A DNA stretch of 64,000 nucleotides. It comes from Myxococcales bacterium. Lineage in GTDB: Bacteria > Myxococcota > UBA796 > SXON01. Of this stretch, positions 1 through 8,824 are shown piece after piece. The notes under the pieces are model-generated. The model was not told where the DNA came from and made no database searches. It saw only the letters and a program-made list of their open reading frames with translations. Location: positions 13,367 through 77,366 of the forward strand of contig SHYX01000022.1 in NCBI GenBank assembly GCA_009692585.1, written 5' to 3'. The number at the start of each line of letters is the position of its first letter. Positions within the stretch are counted from its first letter, which is position 1. The translations under genes were made by a program, and so were the position numbers.

Positions 1-741
1 AACCCCTGGGAGAGTTACGAGGACGCGGGCGCGGCCTTCCTTCGGACGCTGTTCGCCCGGGCGCCGCTGCGCACCTGCACCGCGCTCGCCGGGGAGGCGC
101 CGACCGGCACGGTGGAACACCTGCACACCGGGAGCTGGATCCACGCCGACTTCCGCATCTGGATCGGCGCCGAGGAGGACCGCGCCGCCTGGCGGCTCTT
201 GCGGCGGGTGCGAGACCTGGTCGCCTCCGCCGGCGAGGCCGTGCCGGCGGCGGCGTGGCGCGCGCTCTGGCGGGCCGAGGCCAGCGACTGGTTCTGGTGG
301 TACGGCCCGGAGTTCCAGACGCCGTTCGCGCCGGAGTTCGACACGTTGTTCCGCGCTCACCTCGCCGAGGTGCTTCGGCTCATCGGCGCCGCGCCGCTGC
401 CAGAGTTGGACGTGCCGATCACGGCTTCGGCGAGCGCGGTCTCCGCGCCGGTGGGCCCGGTCTTTCCTGACCGCGAGGACGTGTTCGCCTGGCAGGCGGC
501 GGGGCGGGTGCGCATCCAGGGTGGCTCCATGGCGCCTGGGCCGGGGTGGCCCTCGGGCGTCGACTATGGCTGGTGCGGCGGCGAACTGGCGTTTCGTCTG
601 TTGGGGGCGGATGGTGCCGAGGTGGTCGGGTGGGTGGCCGAGGTGGTCGATGACAGCCTGATCCTGCACGGCCCGGCGGGCGAGCGGGCTCCCGCGGAGG
701 GCGCGTGGCGGCTCCTGCGCCCCGTCGCACGACCGACGTGA
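1..741 (+). CDS. Glycoside hydrolase family 57 protein, C-terminal part (5' end outside window)
   Basis: The frame is open from base 1, so the gene begins upstream of the window. The visible 246 residues contain GSWIHADFRIWIG and SDWFWWYGPEF, which match the conserved late motifs of GH57 amylase/pullulanase-type enzymes that act on alpha-glucans. These are followed by a helical segment and a beta-rich C-terminal tail of about 100 residues. The stop codon overlaps the probable GTG start of the next gene by four bases (GTGA), so the two are probably co-transcribed. Family assignment is good; substrate cannot be told because the catalytic half is missing. Confidence 0.8.
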   Translation, partial: NPWESYEDAGAAFLRTLFARAPLRTCTALAGEAPTGTVEHLHTGSWIHADFRIWIGAEEDRAAWRLLRRVRDLVASAGEAVPAAAWRALWRAEASDWFWWYGPEFQTPFAPEFDTLFRAHLAEVLRLIGAAPLPELDVPITASASAVSAPVGPVFPDREDVFAWQAAGRVRIQGGSMAPGPGWPSGVDYGWCGGELAFRLLGADGAEVVGWVAEVVDDSLILHGPAGERAPAEGAWRLLRPVARPT

Positions 742-1937
742 GCGTCCACCGCGGAACGATAGGCCGCATCGTTCTGCTGTCCACGCTGTACTTCGCCCAG
801 GGGCTCCCGTTCGGGATCTTCATGCAGGCCCTGCCGGTGCTGATGCGACGCGAGGGGCAATCGCTGGAGCACATCGGGCTGACCAACCTGCTGGCCCTCC
901 CGTGGGTGCTCAAGTTCCTCTGGGCGCCCGCGATCGACTGGGTCGGCGGGCCGCGGCGGCGGGTGATCATCCCGCTGAATCTCGCGACCGCCGGCCTGCT
1001 GCTGGCACTGGCCCTGGTCTCGCCGGGGTCGCTGGTCCCGCTCCTGGTCGTGGTCTTTCTCTGCAATCTCGTGGCCGCCACCCAGGACATCGCCACCGAC
1101 GGCCTCGCGGTGGAGACCCTCCCCCCCGACGAGCGGGGTCTGGGCAACGGCGTGCAGGTGGCCGGGTACCGCCTGGGGATGGTGCTCGGCGGCGGGGTGC
1201 TGGTGCAGCTCTTCGATGCGTGGGGGTGGTTCGAGAGCTTCGCCACCGCGGCGGCGGCGATCGTGCTGGTGACCGTTCCGGTGGCCCTGCTCCCCGCGTC
1301 GCCCCGCCCCGCGCGCGGCGACCGCAAGGGCTCCTCCCAGGCGTTGCGCTGGGACCGCTGGTTCGGCGGTCCCGGCGGTCCCGCCTGGTTCGGCCTGCTC
1401 GTGGTCTACAAGCTCGGCGACAGCCTGGGCACCAGCATGGTCAAGCCGATGCTCGTCGATCAGGGGCTGACGCTGGCGGAGATCGGTGGCCTGATGGGGG
1501 TGTGGGGCTCGGTCGCGGGGCTCAGCGGGGCCCTCCTCGGTGGGTTCCTGGTGTCGCGTACCCGCCGTCGCACGGCGCTCCTCGCCTTCGCGTGCCTGCA
1601 ACTGCCGACGCTCGCTGCGTACGGGTGGATCGCGCACGCCGGGCCCGAACTCCTCGTCCCTGTCGTGATCGCGGAGCATCTGTGCTCCGGCATGGCGACC
1701 GCGGCGCTGTTCACCGCGATGATGGACGCCTGTCGGCCGGGCCACGCCGGGAGCGACTACACGGTGCAGGCCTCGGTGGTGGTGGCGGCCCAGGGGCTGG
1801 CGGCGATCCTCTCGGGTTACTCGGCCGCGACCCTGGGCTACGAGGGGCACTTCGCCGCGGCGGTCGTGCTGGCGGCGCTGGCGGTCCTGGTCGTGGTGAG
1901 GGTGGAACGGGGCGAGGGGCGCTTTCGGTTGGCCTGA
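738..1937 (+). CDS. MFS transporter, AmpG-like (muropeptide / acetyl-CoA transporter family)
   Basis: A 399-residue inner-membrane protein with about 12 hydrophobic segments. The opening LYFAQGLPFGIF and the later ATQDIATDGLA are hallmarks of the AmpG/SLC33 branch of the major facilitator superfamily, which imports anhydromuropeptides in enterobacteria. I chose GTG 738 because it forms a GTGA overlap with the GH57 stop; an in-frame GTG at 705 would only add 11 residues. The 3' end abuts the stop of the opposite-strand gene with no intervening base. Substrate is uncertain: AmpG homologues in other phyla are not always muropeptide permeases. Confidence 0.8.
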   Translation: MSVHRGTIGRIVLLSTLYFAQGLPFGIFMQALPVLMRREGQSLEHIGLTNLLALPWVLKFLWAPAIDWVGGPRRRVIIPLNLATAGLLLALALVSPGSLVPLLVVVFLCNLVAATQDIATDGLAVETLPPDERGLGNGVQVAGYRLGMVLGGGVLVQLFDAWGWFESFATAAAAIVLVTVPVALLPASPRPARGDRKGSSQALRWDRWFGGPGGPAWFGLLVVYKLGDSLGTSMVKPMLVDQGLTLAEIGGLMGVWGSVAGLSGALLGGFLVSRTRRRTALLAFACLQLPTLAAYGWIAHAGPELLVPVVIAEHLCSGMATAALFTAMMDACRPGHAGSDYTVQASVVVAAQGLAAILSGYSAATLGYEGHFAAAVVLAALAVLVVVRVERGEGRFRLA

Positions 1938-3557
1938 TCACTCCGTCTGGGACACCACCCGCCCCAGCCACAAGGACCCGAAGCGGCCGACCGGCTCAAC
2001 CTGCCCCGCGTCCCTGGCCTCCTCGATCCACATCCGTTTTTCGTCGGCGCGGCTCGGGTCGAGCACCACCCAGACGTCGGCCCCTGCGGGCGTGAGGCGC
2101 CGCAAGGTGGTCAGGTTGGCGGCGAACAGACCGCTGAGGCGGGTCCGGTCCGCGCCGGGGGTGCGCCACCCCATCAGCGCCGCCAGGGCGTCGTCGAAGG
2201 GCACCAGGTCCCGGGCGACGACCGCTTGGAGCCCGAGTTCCCGGGCCATCCAGAACACCGAGAGCTCGCCGACCAGGACGTCGCCGGGCGCCACCCGCGC
2301 GCGCAGCGCCGCGACCCCGGCCACGAGCCCCTCCTCCTCGGCCGCGGTGGTGGCGTCCTGCGCCCCGCCGCCCAGGAAGCGCCCCTTCGCGGTGTAGGCC
2401 GGAACGAAGGTGTTGCCGACGAGCACCAGGCCCAGCATCGGCCAGAAGAGCACCCGGGCCGACCACGACCGGGCGCCGTCGGCGAAGCGCACGGCGAGCG
2501 CGAACAAGAGCGGAATCATCGGCAGCCAGAATCGACCGGAGAACGGCCACGTCCACGCCAGGAAGACGGCGGTGTGAACGACCAGGAGCACGGCCAGCGG
2601 CCGGGCGTGCCGCCACGCGCCAAGGAGGGCGAGGCCCAGGAGCGCCGCGCCGAGCACCAATTCTCGGGTGCCCGACCCCGGCGACTCGGCGCCGACGTAG
2701 GCCTCCGGCGACAGGTACTGCCCCAAGCTGCGCAGGCCCACGCCCAGGTTCGCGGCGACCACCCGGGTGACTCCGGCGACGACGGCGCCGACCCCGCCTT
2801 CCGCAAAGCGTTGGGCGTACCACCCGGAGTGCACGTCGTAACTGACGTAATACCGCAAGAGCGTCGCCAGCTCGGCCGGAGGCTCGGGCGTGAGCAAACG
2901 CTGGAGCTGGGCGAGCAGCCCGGTCAGCGCCCAGCCCGCGCCCAACGCACCCGCGAGCGCACGGCGGCCCGTGCTCAACGCGACGAGCCCGCCGGCGAGC
3001 GCGTACAGGCTCCCTGCGCCGCGCAACGCACCCAGCGCGAAGGTGAGCGCCAGCACGCCGAACAGCGTCCGGCGAGTCGGCAGCGGGTCGAGCACGAGGG
3101 TGGCCAGGCTCACCAGCACCAGGGTGAACGCGGGCTCGGACATCACCTGTGGCACCAGCCCGAAGCTGACGGTGTTCACCGCCAGCAACAGGCCGACGGC
3201 GACGCGCGCGCGGGGCGAGGCGCCAAGGCGGCGCAGCAGGCCGCTCACCACCACCTGGGCGGCAACGCCCCACAGCATCGCCTGCATCCACAGCACCGCA
3301 TCCCACCCGAGCCCCAACGCCCGAAACAGCGCCAGCAGCGCCGGGAAGCCCAGCGGGTACTTGGCCATTCCCGGCGCGCCCGGCAGGCAGTCGGCGACGA
3401 TGGGGCCGCCCCGCCCAAGGCTCTCGGCCATGTTGGCGTACATCGCGTCGTCCCGCCACACGCCAAGGCGGCCGGCGTCGGCGGGCAGCGCGTGGACGGC
3501 AGCGACCAACGGGCCGACCCAGGCATCGCGCCATCGGGAGGGGAGGGGAACCGCCAC
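1938..3557 (-). CDS. Polytopic membrane protein, GT39/PMT-like glycosyltransferase
   Basis: A 539-residue integral membrane protein with about 10 hydrophobic segments. The first periplasmic loop contains WRDDAMYANMAESLGRGG, with the acidic pair typical of ArnT/PMT-type polyprenyl-phosphate-sugar transferases, and a large soluble C-terminal region follows the last membrane segment. By analogy with GT-C enzymes it would transfer a lipid-linked sugar on the outer face of the inner membrane; the acceptor is unknown. It starts with GTG at 3557 and shares a 41-bp divergent intergenic region with the small lipoprotein gene. A gene of the same general type sits at 55424-57079. Confidence 0.6.
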   Translation of the reverse strand: MAVPLPSRWRDAWVGPLVAAVHALPADAGRLGVWRDDAMYANMAESLGRGGPIVADCLPGAPGMAKYPLGFPALLALFRALGLGWDAVLWMQAMLWGVAAQVVVSGLLRRLGASPRARVAVGLLLAVNTVSFGLVPQVMSEPAFTLVLVSLATLVLDPLPTRRTLFGVLALTFALGALRGAGSLYALAGGLVALSTGRRALAGALGAGWALTGLLAQLQRLLTPEPPAELATLLRYYVSYDVHSGWYAQRFAEGGVGAVVAGVTRVVAANLGVGLRSLGQYLSPEAYVGAESPGSGTRELVLGAALLGLALLGAWRHARPLAVLLVVHTAVFLAWTWPFSGRFWLPMIPLLFALAVRFADGARSWSARVLFWPMLGLVLVGNTFVPAYTAKGRFLGGGAQDATTAAEEEGLVAGVAALRARVAPGDVLVGELSVFWMARELGLQAVVARDLVPFDDALAALMGWRTPGADRTRLSGLFAANLTTLRRLTPAGADVWVVLDPSRADEKRMWIEEARDAGQVEPVGRFGSLWLGRVVSQTE

Positions 3558-3586
3558 GAGAGGGTATTTATCGGAGTTTCAGCAGT

Positions 3587-3592
3587 TATGCT
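3587..3592 (+). promoter_or_regulatory. -10 element of a probable leaderless promoter
   Basis: TATGCT lies exactly six bases before the GTG at 3599, and no Shine-Dalgarno sequence fits in between. The transcript would start at or very near the start codon. The surrounding 3560-3592 stretch is clearly more AT-rich than the rest of the region. Confidence 0.55.
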
Positions 3593-3598
3593 CTCGGG

Positions 3599-3961
3599 GT
3601 GCAGCCGACTCTCTTGTTCCTCGTCACGCTGGCAGCCTGCGGCACCATGACCGACCGCGCCGGGAATACCTGTGCCAGCGCCGATGCCCTCTTCGACGGG
3701 AGCGAGCGATGGTGTCCGCAAGACGATGCTGAGGCCCGCTGCCGCTACCTCGCCGAAAGTGTGGCGACCTTTGAAGTGCTCTGCGCCGGCGTCGCGACCG
3801 ACCGTGAGATCGTCCTCGCGATCGTGGAAAAGGAGATGGGCTGTGACGTGGCGGTGGTCGTCTACCCCGAGGCCGACGCCTGCCTGGACCAGCTCACCGA
3901 ACGCTCCTGTCCGCTCAGCGAGCTGCCCGCGGAGTGCGACGGCGTCGTTCTCGGCGGTTGA
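3599..3961 (+). CDS. Small Cys-rich lipoprotein of unknown function
   Basis: 120 residues. A short N-terminal hydrophobic segment ends in the lipobox LAAC (Cys14), so the mature protein is predicted to be lipid-anchored. The rest holds eight further cysteines, enough for several disulfides, and no recognisable domain. The start is GTG 3599, immediately behind a TATGCT box. It is followed after 56 bp by the AgmX/PglI-domain gene on the same strand. No function can be assigned. Confidence 0.6.
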   Translation: MQPTLLFLVTLAACGTMTDRAGNTCASADALFDGSERWCPQDDAEARCRYLAESVATFEVLCAGVATDREIVLAIVEKEMGCDVAVVVYPEADACLDQLTERSCPLSELPAECDGVVLGG

Positions 3962-4017
3962 CGGACACCTGACGAACCACGCTGCGCCGAACGTGTCGGA
4001 CCGGGGTGGAGGTGTCG

Positions 4018-5364
4018 ATGCACACCGAAACCGCGTCTGAAGAGTCCGGCGAGGCCGCCCTCGCCTTCCTGCTCCGCCCCACGGGGAGCCCCATCCACCT
4101 TGATCGCAGTGCGGGCCGCGCCCTGGAGGTCGCCCGGATCTTCGGCGACGAGGTCGTCGACATCCGGTACTTCTCGCGAACGGAGATCGTTCGCCTGGGT
4201 CTGGCCGACGACTTTCCGGTGCCGGTGGAGCTGCTCCCTGGCGATCACCACGCCTTCTTGGAGCACGACGGGACCGCCTGGGTGGTCCGCTGCTGGGGCG
4301 CCTGGGCCGGTTTTGTCGACGAGGAGGACCGGCGGACCGCCCTGGTGGACCGCGTCGCCAGGGACGGCACCATGCGCCTGGGTGAAGGCGAGACGCTGGT
4401 GGTGGAGGTCGGCAACTCGGTCTTCGTGGTGCGAACGGTGTGGCGCTCGGCCAGGCTGCCGGTGCCGCTCGTCGGGGACATCGATCCGGTGGGGGTGCTC
4501 GTCGCGGCGAGTGTCAGCGCGGTCGCGATGATGCTCGGCGTCCTGGGCGCCATCACGCCCCCGCCGACCCACAGCTCTGTCGAGGGGGAGCCCGTCGTCA
4601 CCCACATCCAGTTGGTGTTGCCACTGGAGAGCGAACCGACGGAGGCGCCGAGCGAGACCAAGGAGAAGGAGGCGGGCGGCGGCTCCAGCGTCGGGCCGAA
4701 GGACCCCAAGCCCTCGCTCGACAAGCGTCCCGGGAAGCCGGACGCTGAGGTCGTGCGGGACGACCTCGACAAGCTCTTCGGCGGCCTGGACGCCGTGCTC
4801 TCCGAGACGGGCCTGAACGCCGACATGAAGGCAGGCATCGACTCGCTCATCGCCAGCAAGGGCACGCAGGGCCTCGGGCCGGGGGGCCTGGGCACCGGGC
4901 GCTGCATGGGCCACGACTGCAAGGGGTTCGGCACCGTCGACGGGTCGCGGATCGGTGACACGCCCGGCTCGCTTCGCCGCCCCGACGCCGAGCGGCTCGC
5001 GCGCTTGGACACGAGCATCACGCGCGACCTGGCGCGCGAGCTGGTACGGGTCGAGGAGCCCATCCTGATGGGCGGCATCGATCGCGGTCAGATCGACGCA
5101 GTCGTCAAGCGCCACATGAACGCGATCCGGTACTGCTACACCCGGGAGCTGACGCGGACACCGCAGCTCACCGGCAAGGTGTCGGTCAAGTTCATCATCG
5201 CCAAGGACGGCTCGGTCTCATCGGCGACCGTCGCCCAGAGCTCCATGGGGAGTCCGGCGGTGGAGGGCTGCGTCACCGGGCGCTTCATGCGCATGCAATT
5301 TCCCGAGATGCAGGGCGGTGGCATCGCGGTGGTCAAGTACCCGTTCGTGTTCGCGCAGGGGTAG
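4018..5364 (+). CDS. AgmX/PglI C-terminal domain protein (TonB-like periplasmic protein)
   Basis: 448 residues. The N-terminal 150 residues are cytoplasmic-looking, one membrane segment (VGVLVAASVSAVAMMLGVLG) follows, then a charged Pro/Lys/Glu-rich linker, and finally about 90 residues typical of the myxobacterial AgmX/PglI C-terminal domain, with IDAVVKRHMNAIRYCYTREL, GKVSVKFIIAKDGSV and a closing MQFPE-like motif. In Myxococcus AgmX-type proteins take part in gliding motility; the fold resembles TonB C-terminal domains and probably links an inner-membrane complex to the envelope. ATG 4018 is preferred over GTG 4006 because a GGTGGAGGTG ribosome-binding site ends five bases before it. Confidence 0.8.
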   Translation: MHTETASEESGEAALAFLLRPTGSPIHLDRSAGRALEVARIFGDEVVDIRYFSRTEIVRLGLADDFPVPVELLPGDHHAFLEHDGTAWVVRCWGAWAGFVDEEDRRTALVDRVARDGTMRLGEGETLVVEVGNSVFVVRTVWRSARLPVPLVGDIDPVGVLVAASVSAVAMMLGVLGAITPPPTHSSVEGEPVVTHIQLVLPLESEPTEAPSETKEKEAGGGSSVGPKDPKPSLDKRPGKPDAEVVRDDLDKLFGGLDAVLSETGLNADMKAGIDSLIASKGTQGLGPGGLGTGRCMGHDCKGFGTVDGSRIGDTPGSLRRPDAERLARLDTSITRDLARELVRVEEPILMGGIDRGQIDAVVKRHMNAIRYCYTRELTRTPQLTGKVSVKFIIAKDGSVSSATVAQSSMGSPAVEGCVTGRFMRMQFPEMQGGGIAVVKYPFVFAQG

Positions 5365-5420
5365 GGGCGACCGGGCGTCCGGCGCCGCAGGCCGGGCCCG
5401 CGCCGTGGGGGACAGGACAG

Positions 5421-5830
5421 CGTGCCCATCCCGGTCGAACCCCTCGTCGTCGAGGTCGCACCGACGGCGAGCTCGACGAGGCCGAATGGGCCCGGGCGGC
5501 GTCGGTCACCGGGCTGGTCGGGTACGTCCCCGCGCCGGTCGACTACACGCTCGTCTACTATCGTTTTGGCCGAGAAGCCTTCTCCGATGCCGAGTTCGAG
5601 GGCACGCTCAACCGTCTGAAGCTGACGGTCGACCTCAGTCCGCCGAGCTCGGTCCGGCTCGTCGAAGAGTTCAACACCGTCGAGGACACCCTGGATTCGT
5701 CGCTGCTCCGGGGATGGCAGAAGAACGACGCCACCGCCATCGGGCTGGGGGCCAGGAGTCACGAAGTGTCGTCACCGGTGAGGCGGAGCACGGGGTGTTC
5801 GCGAAGGTGAGCGTGCTGTTCTGGAACTGA
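5421..5830 (+). pseudogene. Remnant of an outer-membrane beta-barrel protein (5'-truncated, frameshifted)
   Basis: There is no intact gene between the AgmX/PglI gene and nadA, but the frame starting near 5421 reads as protein-like sequence (TGLVGYVPAPVDYTLVYYRF, then LKLTVDLSPPSSVRLVEEFN, then a segment with SLLRGWQKNDATAIGLG) up to about 5750. The last stretch, AEHGVFAKVSVLFWN and a stop at 5828-5830, is in a different frame. The alternating hydrophobic pattern and the terminal aromatic residue are typical of the final strands of an outer-membrane barrel. No start codon or signal peptide is present. I read this as a decayed gene end; a single-base sequencing error near 5755-5790 would explain the frameshift but not the missing front. 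Confidence 0.5.
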
Positions 5831-5857
5831 GCGTATGCCCGCGTTAGGACGCGTGGC

Positions 5858-6793
5858 ATGACCGACCTCCCGCACGACATCCTCGGGGCGATCGACCGGC
5901 TCCGAAAAGAGCGCAACGCCGTGATCCTGGCGCATTACTACCAGGAGGACGACATCCAGGACGTGGCCGATTTCATCGGCGACTCCCTGCAGCTGGCCAG
6001 GGCCGCGCAGACGAGCAGCGCCGACGTCATCCTGTTCTGCGGGGTGCACTTCATGGCCGAGACGGCGAAGATCCTCAACCCCGGGCGGGTGGTCGTGGTG
6101 CCGGATCTGACCGCAGGTTGTTCGCTCGCCGATGCGTGCCCCGCGCCGATGTTGCAGCGGATGAAGGACAAACACCCCGGCGCCCGCGTGGTCTCCTACA
6201 TCAACTGCTCCGCCGCGGTCAAAGCCATCTCCGACGTGATCTGCACCTCCAGCAACGCCGAGCGCGTCGTCCGCAGCATCCCCGAGGGCGACGAGATCAT
6301 CTTCGCGCCGGACAAGAACCTCGGTGCCTACGTGTCCCGACAGACGGGCCGGGCCATGCACCTCTGGCCGGGAACCTGCATCGTCCACGAGACCTTCAGC
6401 GAACGGAAGCTCATCGAACTCCAATCGAAACACCCCAAGGCGCATGTGATCGCCCACCCGGAATGTGAGCCGCACATCCTGGCCTATGCTCATTTCATCG
6501 GCAGCACGTCGGCGCTTCTGGAGTACGTGCGGACGGCCGACGCGCCCACCTTCATCATCGCAACCGAATCGGGCATCCTCCACCAGATGAAGAAGGTGGC
6601 GCCGCACCGCCAGCTGATTCCACTCCCGGGCATGGACGAAAACTGTGCCTGCAACGAGTGCCCCCACATGCGGAAGAACACCCTCGAAAAGATGTTCCTC
6701 GCCCTGCGTGATCTGCAGCCTCGCATCGAGCTGGACGAGGATCTGCGCCTGCGGGCGTTGGTCCCACTGCAGCGAATGATGGCGCTCGGGTAG
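5858..6793 (+). CDS. nadA: Quinolinate synthase NadA
   Basis: 311 residues, full length for the compact (no N-terminal extension) NadA type. The enzyme condenses iminoaspartate with dihydroxyacetone phosphate to quinolinate in de novo NAD synthesis, using a 4Fe-4S cluster. The cluster ligands are visible as Cys88 (AGCSLAD), Cys174 (WPGTCIVHE) and a Cys of the late CACNECP motif, probably Cys268; the early HYYQEDDIQD motif is also present. It starts an operon: fadH begins three bases after its stop and the amidohydrolase overlaps fadH. nadB and nadC are not in the window. TAGGAC seven bases before ATG may be the -10 element. Confidence 0.95.
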   Translation: MTDLPHDILGAIDRLRKERNAVILAHYYQEDDIQDVADFIGDSLQLARAAQTSSADVILFCGVHFMAETAKILNPGRVVVVPDLTAGCSLADACPAPMLQRMKDKHPGARVVSYINCSAAVKAISDVICTSSNAERVVRSIPEGDEIIFAPDKNLGAYVSRQTGRAMHLWPGTCIVHETFSERKLIELQSKHPKAHVIAHPECEPHILAYAHFIGSTSALLEYVRTADAPTFIIATESGILHQMKKVAPHRQLIPLPGMDENCACNECPHMRKNTLEKMFLALRDLQPRIELDEDLRLRALVPLQRMMALG

Positions 6794-6796
6794 CGG

Positions 6797-8824
6797 ATGT
6801 CCTACCGCCATCTGTTGGCGCCGCTGCGTGTGGCACACCTGACCCTGCCCAACCGCGTGCTCATGGGCTCGATGCACGTGGGCCTGGAGGAAGAGGGCGG
6901 CGCGTTCTCCAAGCTGTCCGCGTATTTTGCCGAGCGCGCGCGGGGCGGGGTCGGGCTCATCGTCACCGGTGGGATTGCACCCAATCGAGCCGGTCAGGTC
7001 AAACCCTTCGCGGCCACGCTCAACTCCACCCGCGAGGCTCGCCGCCATCGTCACGTCACCGACGCCGTCCACGACGCGGGCGGCCGCATCTGCCTGCAGA
7101 TCCTGCACGCCGGGCGCTACGCCTACCACCCCTGGAACGTTGCACCTTCGCGGGTGAAATCGCCGATCAGCCCCTTTTCGCCGTGGGGCCTCACCGGCAG
7201 GGGCGTGCGCGGCACGATCGCCGACTTCGTCGCCTGTGCGAAACTCGCCAAAGACGCCGGCTATGACGGCGTGGAGGTGATGGGGAGCGAGGGGTACCTC
7301 ATCAATCAGTTCCTCGTCTCCCGCACCAACCGACGCCGGGACGAGTGGGGAGGGGAGTACGCGGCGCGGATGCGGTTCCCGGTGGCGATCGTCGCGGGAA
7401 TCCGCGATGCCGTCGGCCCGGACTTCGTGATCGTCTACCGATTGTCGATGCTCGATCTGGTGCCGGACGGGAGCACCTGGGACGAGGTGCTCACCCTGGC
7501 GCAGGCGGTCGAGACGGCGGGCGCGTCGATCCTCAACACCGGCATCGGGTGGCACGAAGCCCGCGTGCCCACCATCGCGACCATGGTTCCTCGGGGGGCG
7601 TTCAGTTGGGTCACCCGGCGCCTCCGCGACGCCGGCGTGGTCGCGCTCCCGCTGGTCACCAGCAATCGAATCAACACACCGGAGGTGGCCGAGGCCATCC
7701 TCGCGCGGGGCGACGCCGACATGGTCAGCATGGCGCGCCCGCTGCTCGCCGATCCCGAGTTCGTGAACAAGGCCGCCGCCGGGCGTGCCCTGGACATCAA
7801 CACCTGCATCGCATGCAACCAGGCCTGCCTCGACCAGATCTTCCAGAACCAGCGCGCCACCTGCCTGGTGAACCCCCGCGCCGCCTACGAGACCGAGCTT
7901 CCGTTGGTCCGCACGACCGTGTCAAGAACCGTCGCGGTCGTCGGCGCCGGCCCCGCCGGCCTGGCGTGTGCCACCTACGCGGCCGAGCGGGGTCACCGGG
8001 TGACGCTGTTCGAGGCACGTGACAGCCTCGGCGGCCAGTTCGAGCTCGCGATGCGGATTCCCGGCAAGGAAGAGTTCGCCGAGACCCTGCGCTACTTCAC
8101 CCGGCGCCTCGATGCGTTGGGGGTGGACGTTCGATTGGGAGCGCGCGCCGACGTCACGACGCTACAGGGCTTCGACGCTGTCGTGGTCGCGAGCGGGGTC
8201 GCGCCGCGCACATTGGACATCCCCGGCGCCGACCACCCCACCGTCAAGTCCTACGCCGAGGTGTTGCGCGGGGCGCCCGTGGGCCGGCGGGTCGCCATCA
8301 TCGGCACCGGGGGCATCGGTCACGACGTCGCCGAGTTCCTGACCCACCGGCAAGTTCCCGAAGGCGAGGCGCTCGGCGCGTTTTTGCGGGAGTGGGGCGT
8401 CGACGCCACCTGGGGCAGCCCCACCCCCGCGCGCGGGGGCTTGGTTCCCGAAGCCCATGCCGCGGCCACGCGAGAGGTGACGATGTTGCAGCGCTCGTCG
8501 TCCAAGGCGCAGAATCGCCTGGGCAAGACCACGGGGTGGATTCACCGGGCCACCCTGCAACATCGGAAGGTCGCCCGGCTCTACGAGGTGCAGTACGTGC
8601 GCGTCGACGACGCTGGCCTGCACGTCGTGGTCGCGGGTGCCGCCCGCGTGCTGGAGGTCGACACCGTCGTCGTGTGTGCGGGACAGACGTCGATCGTCGA
8701 GCTGGTCGCCCCGCTGCGGGCCGCGGGCGTCTCGGTCCAGGTCATCGGCGGCGCCGACGACGCGGCGGAACTGGACGCACGACGGGCCATCGCCCAGGGT
8801 GCCCGGGTGGCGGCGGCGCTGTGA
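6797..8824 (+). CDS. fadH: NADH:flavin oxidoreductase, 2,4-dienoyl-CoA reductase (FadH) family
   Basis: 675 residues with the three-domain order of FadH/old-yellow-enzyme reductases: an FMN-binding TIM barrel (about 1-330), a 4Fe-4S binding segment with Cys337, Cys340, Cys344 and Cys356 (the spacing of the E. coli enzyme), and a FAD/NAD(P)H domain starting at VAVVGAGPAGLACATY near 380. FadH reduces 2,4-dienoyl-CoA during beta-oxidation of unsaturated fatty acids; close relatives reduce other enones, so the substrate is only probable. It lies three bases after nadA and its stop overlaps the next start (GTGA). Confidence 0.85.
   Translation: MSYRHLLAPLRVAHLTLPNRVLMGSMHVGLEEEGGAFSKLSAYFAERARGGVGLIVTGGIAPNRAGQVKPFAATLNSTREARRHRHVTDAVHDAGGRICLQILHAGRYAYHPWNVAPSRVKSPISPFSPWGLTGRGVRGTIADFVACAKLAKDAGYDGVEVMGSEGYLINQFLVSRTNRRRDEWGGEYAARMRFPVAIVAGIRDAVGPDFVIVYRLSMLDLVPDGSTWDEVLTLAQAVETAGASILNTGIGWHEARVPTIATMVPRGAFSWVTRRLRDAGVVALPLVTSNRINTPEVAEAILARGDADMVSMARPLLADPEFVNKAAAGRALDINTCIACNQACLDQIFQNQRATCLVNPRAAYETELPLVRTTVSRTVAVVGAGPAGLACATYAAERGHRVTLFEARDSLGGQFELAMRIPGKEEFAETLRYFTRRLDALGVDVRLGARADVTTLQGFDAVVVASGVAPRTLDIPGADHPTVKSYAEVLRGAPVGRRVAIIGTGGIGHDVAEFLTHRQVPEGEALGAFLREWGVDATWGSPTPARGGLVPEAHAAATREVTMLQRSSSKAQNRLGKTTGWIHRATLQHRKVARLYEVQYVRVDDAGLHVVVAGAARVLEVDTVVVCAGQTSIVELVAPLRAAGVSVQVIGGADDAAELDARRAIAQGARVAAAL

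Noticed and set aside
564..1850. 428-residue minus-strand frame opposite the transporter
   Set aside because: His/Arg/Gln/Pro-rich low-quality translation; the plus-strand MFS protein is unambiguous.
2226..3650. Long plus-strand open frame opposite the membrane protein gene
   Set aside because: It is rich in Arg/Gln/His/Pro with no domain; the minus strand encodes a clear polytopic membrane protein. A shadow of high GC content, as are most long frames opposite real genes here.
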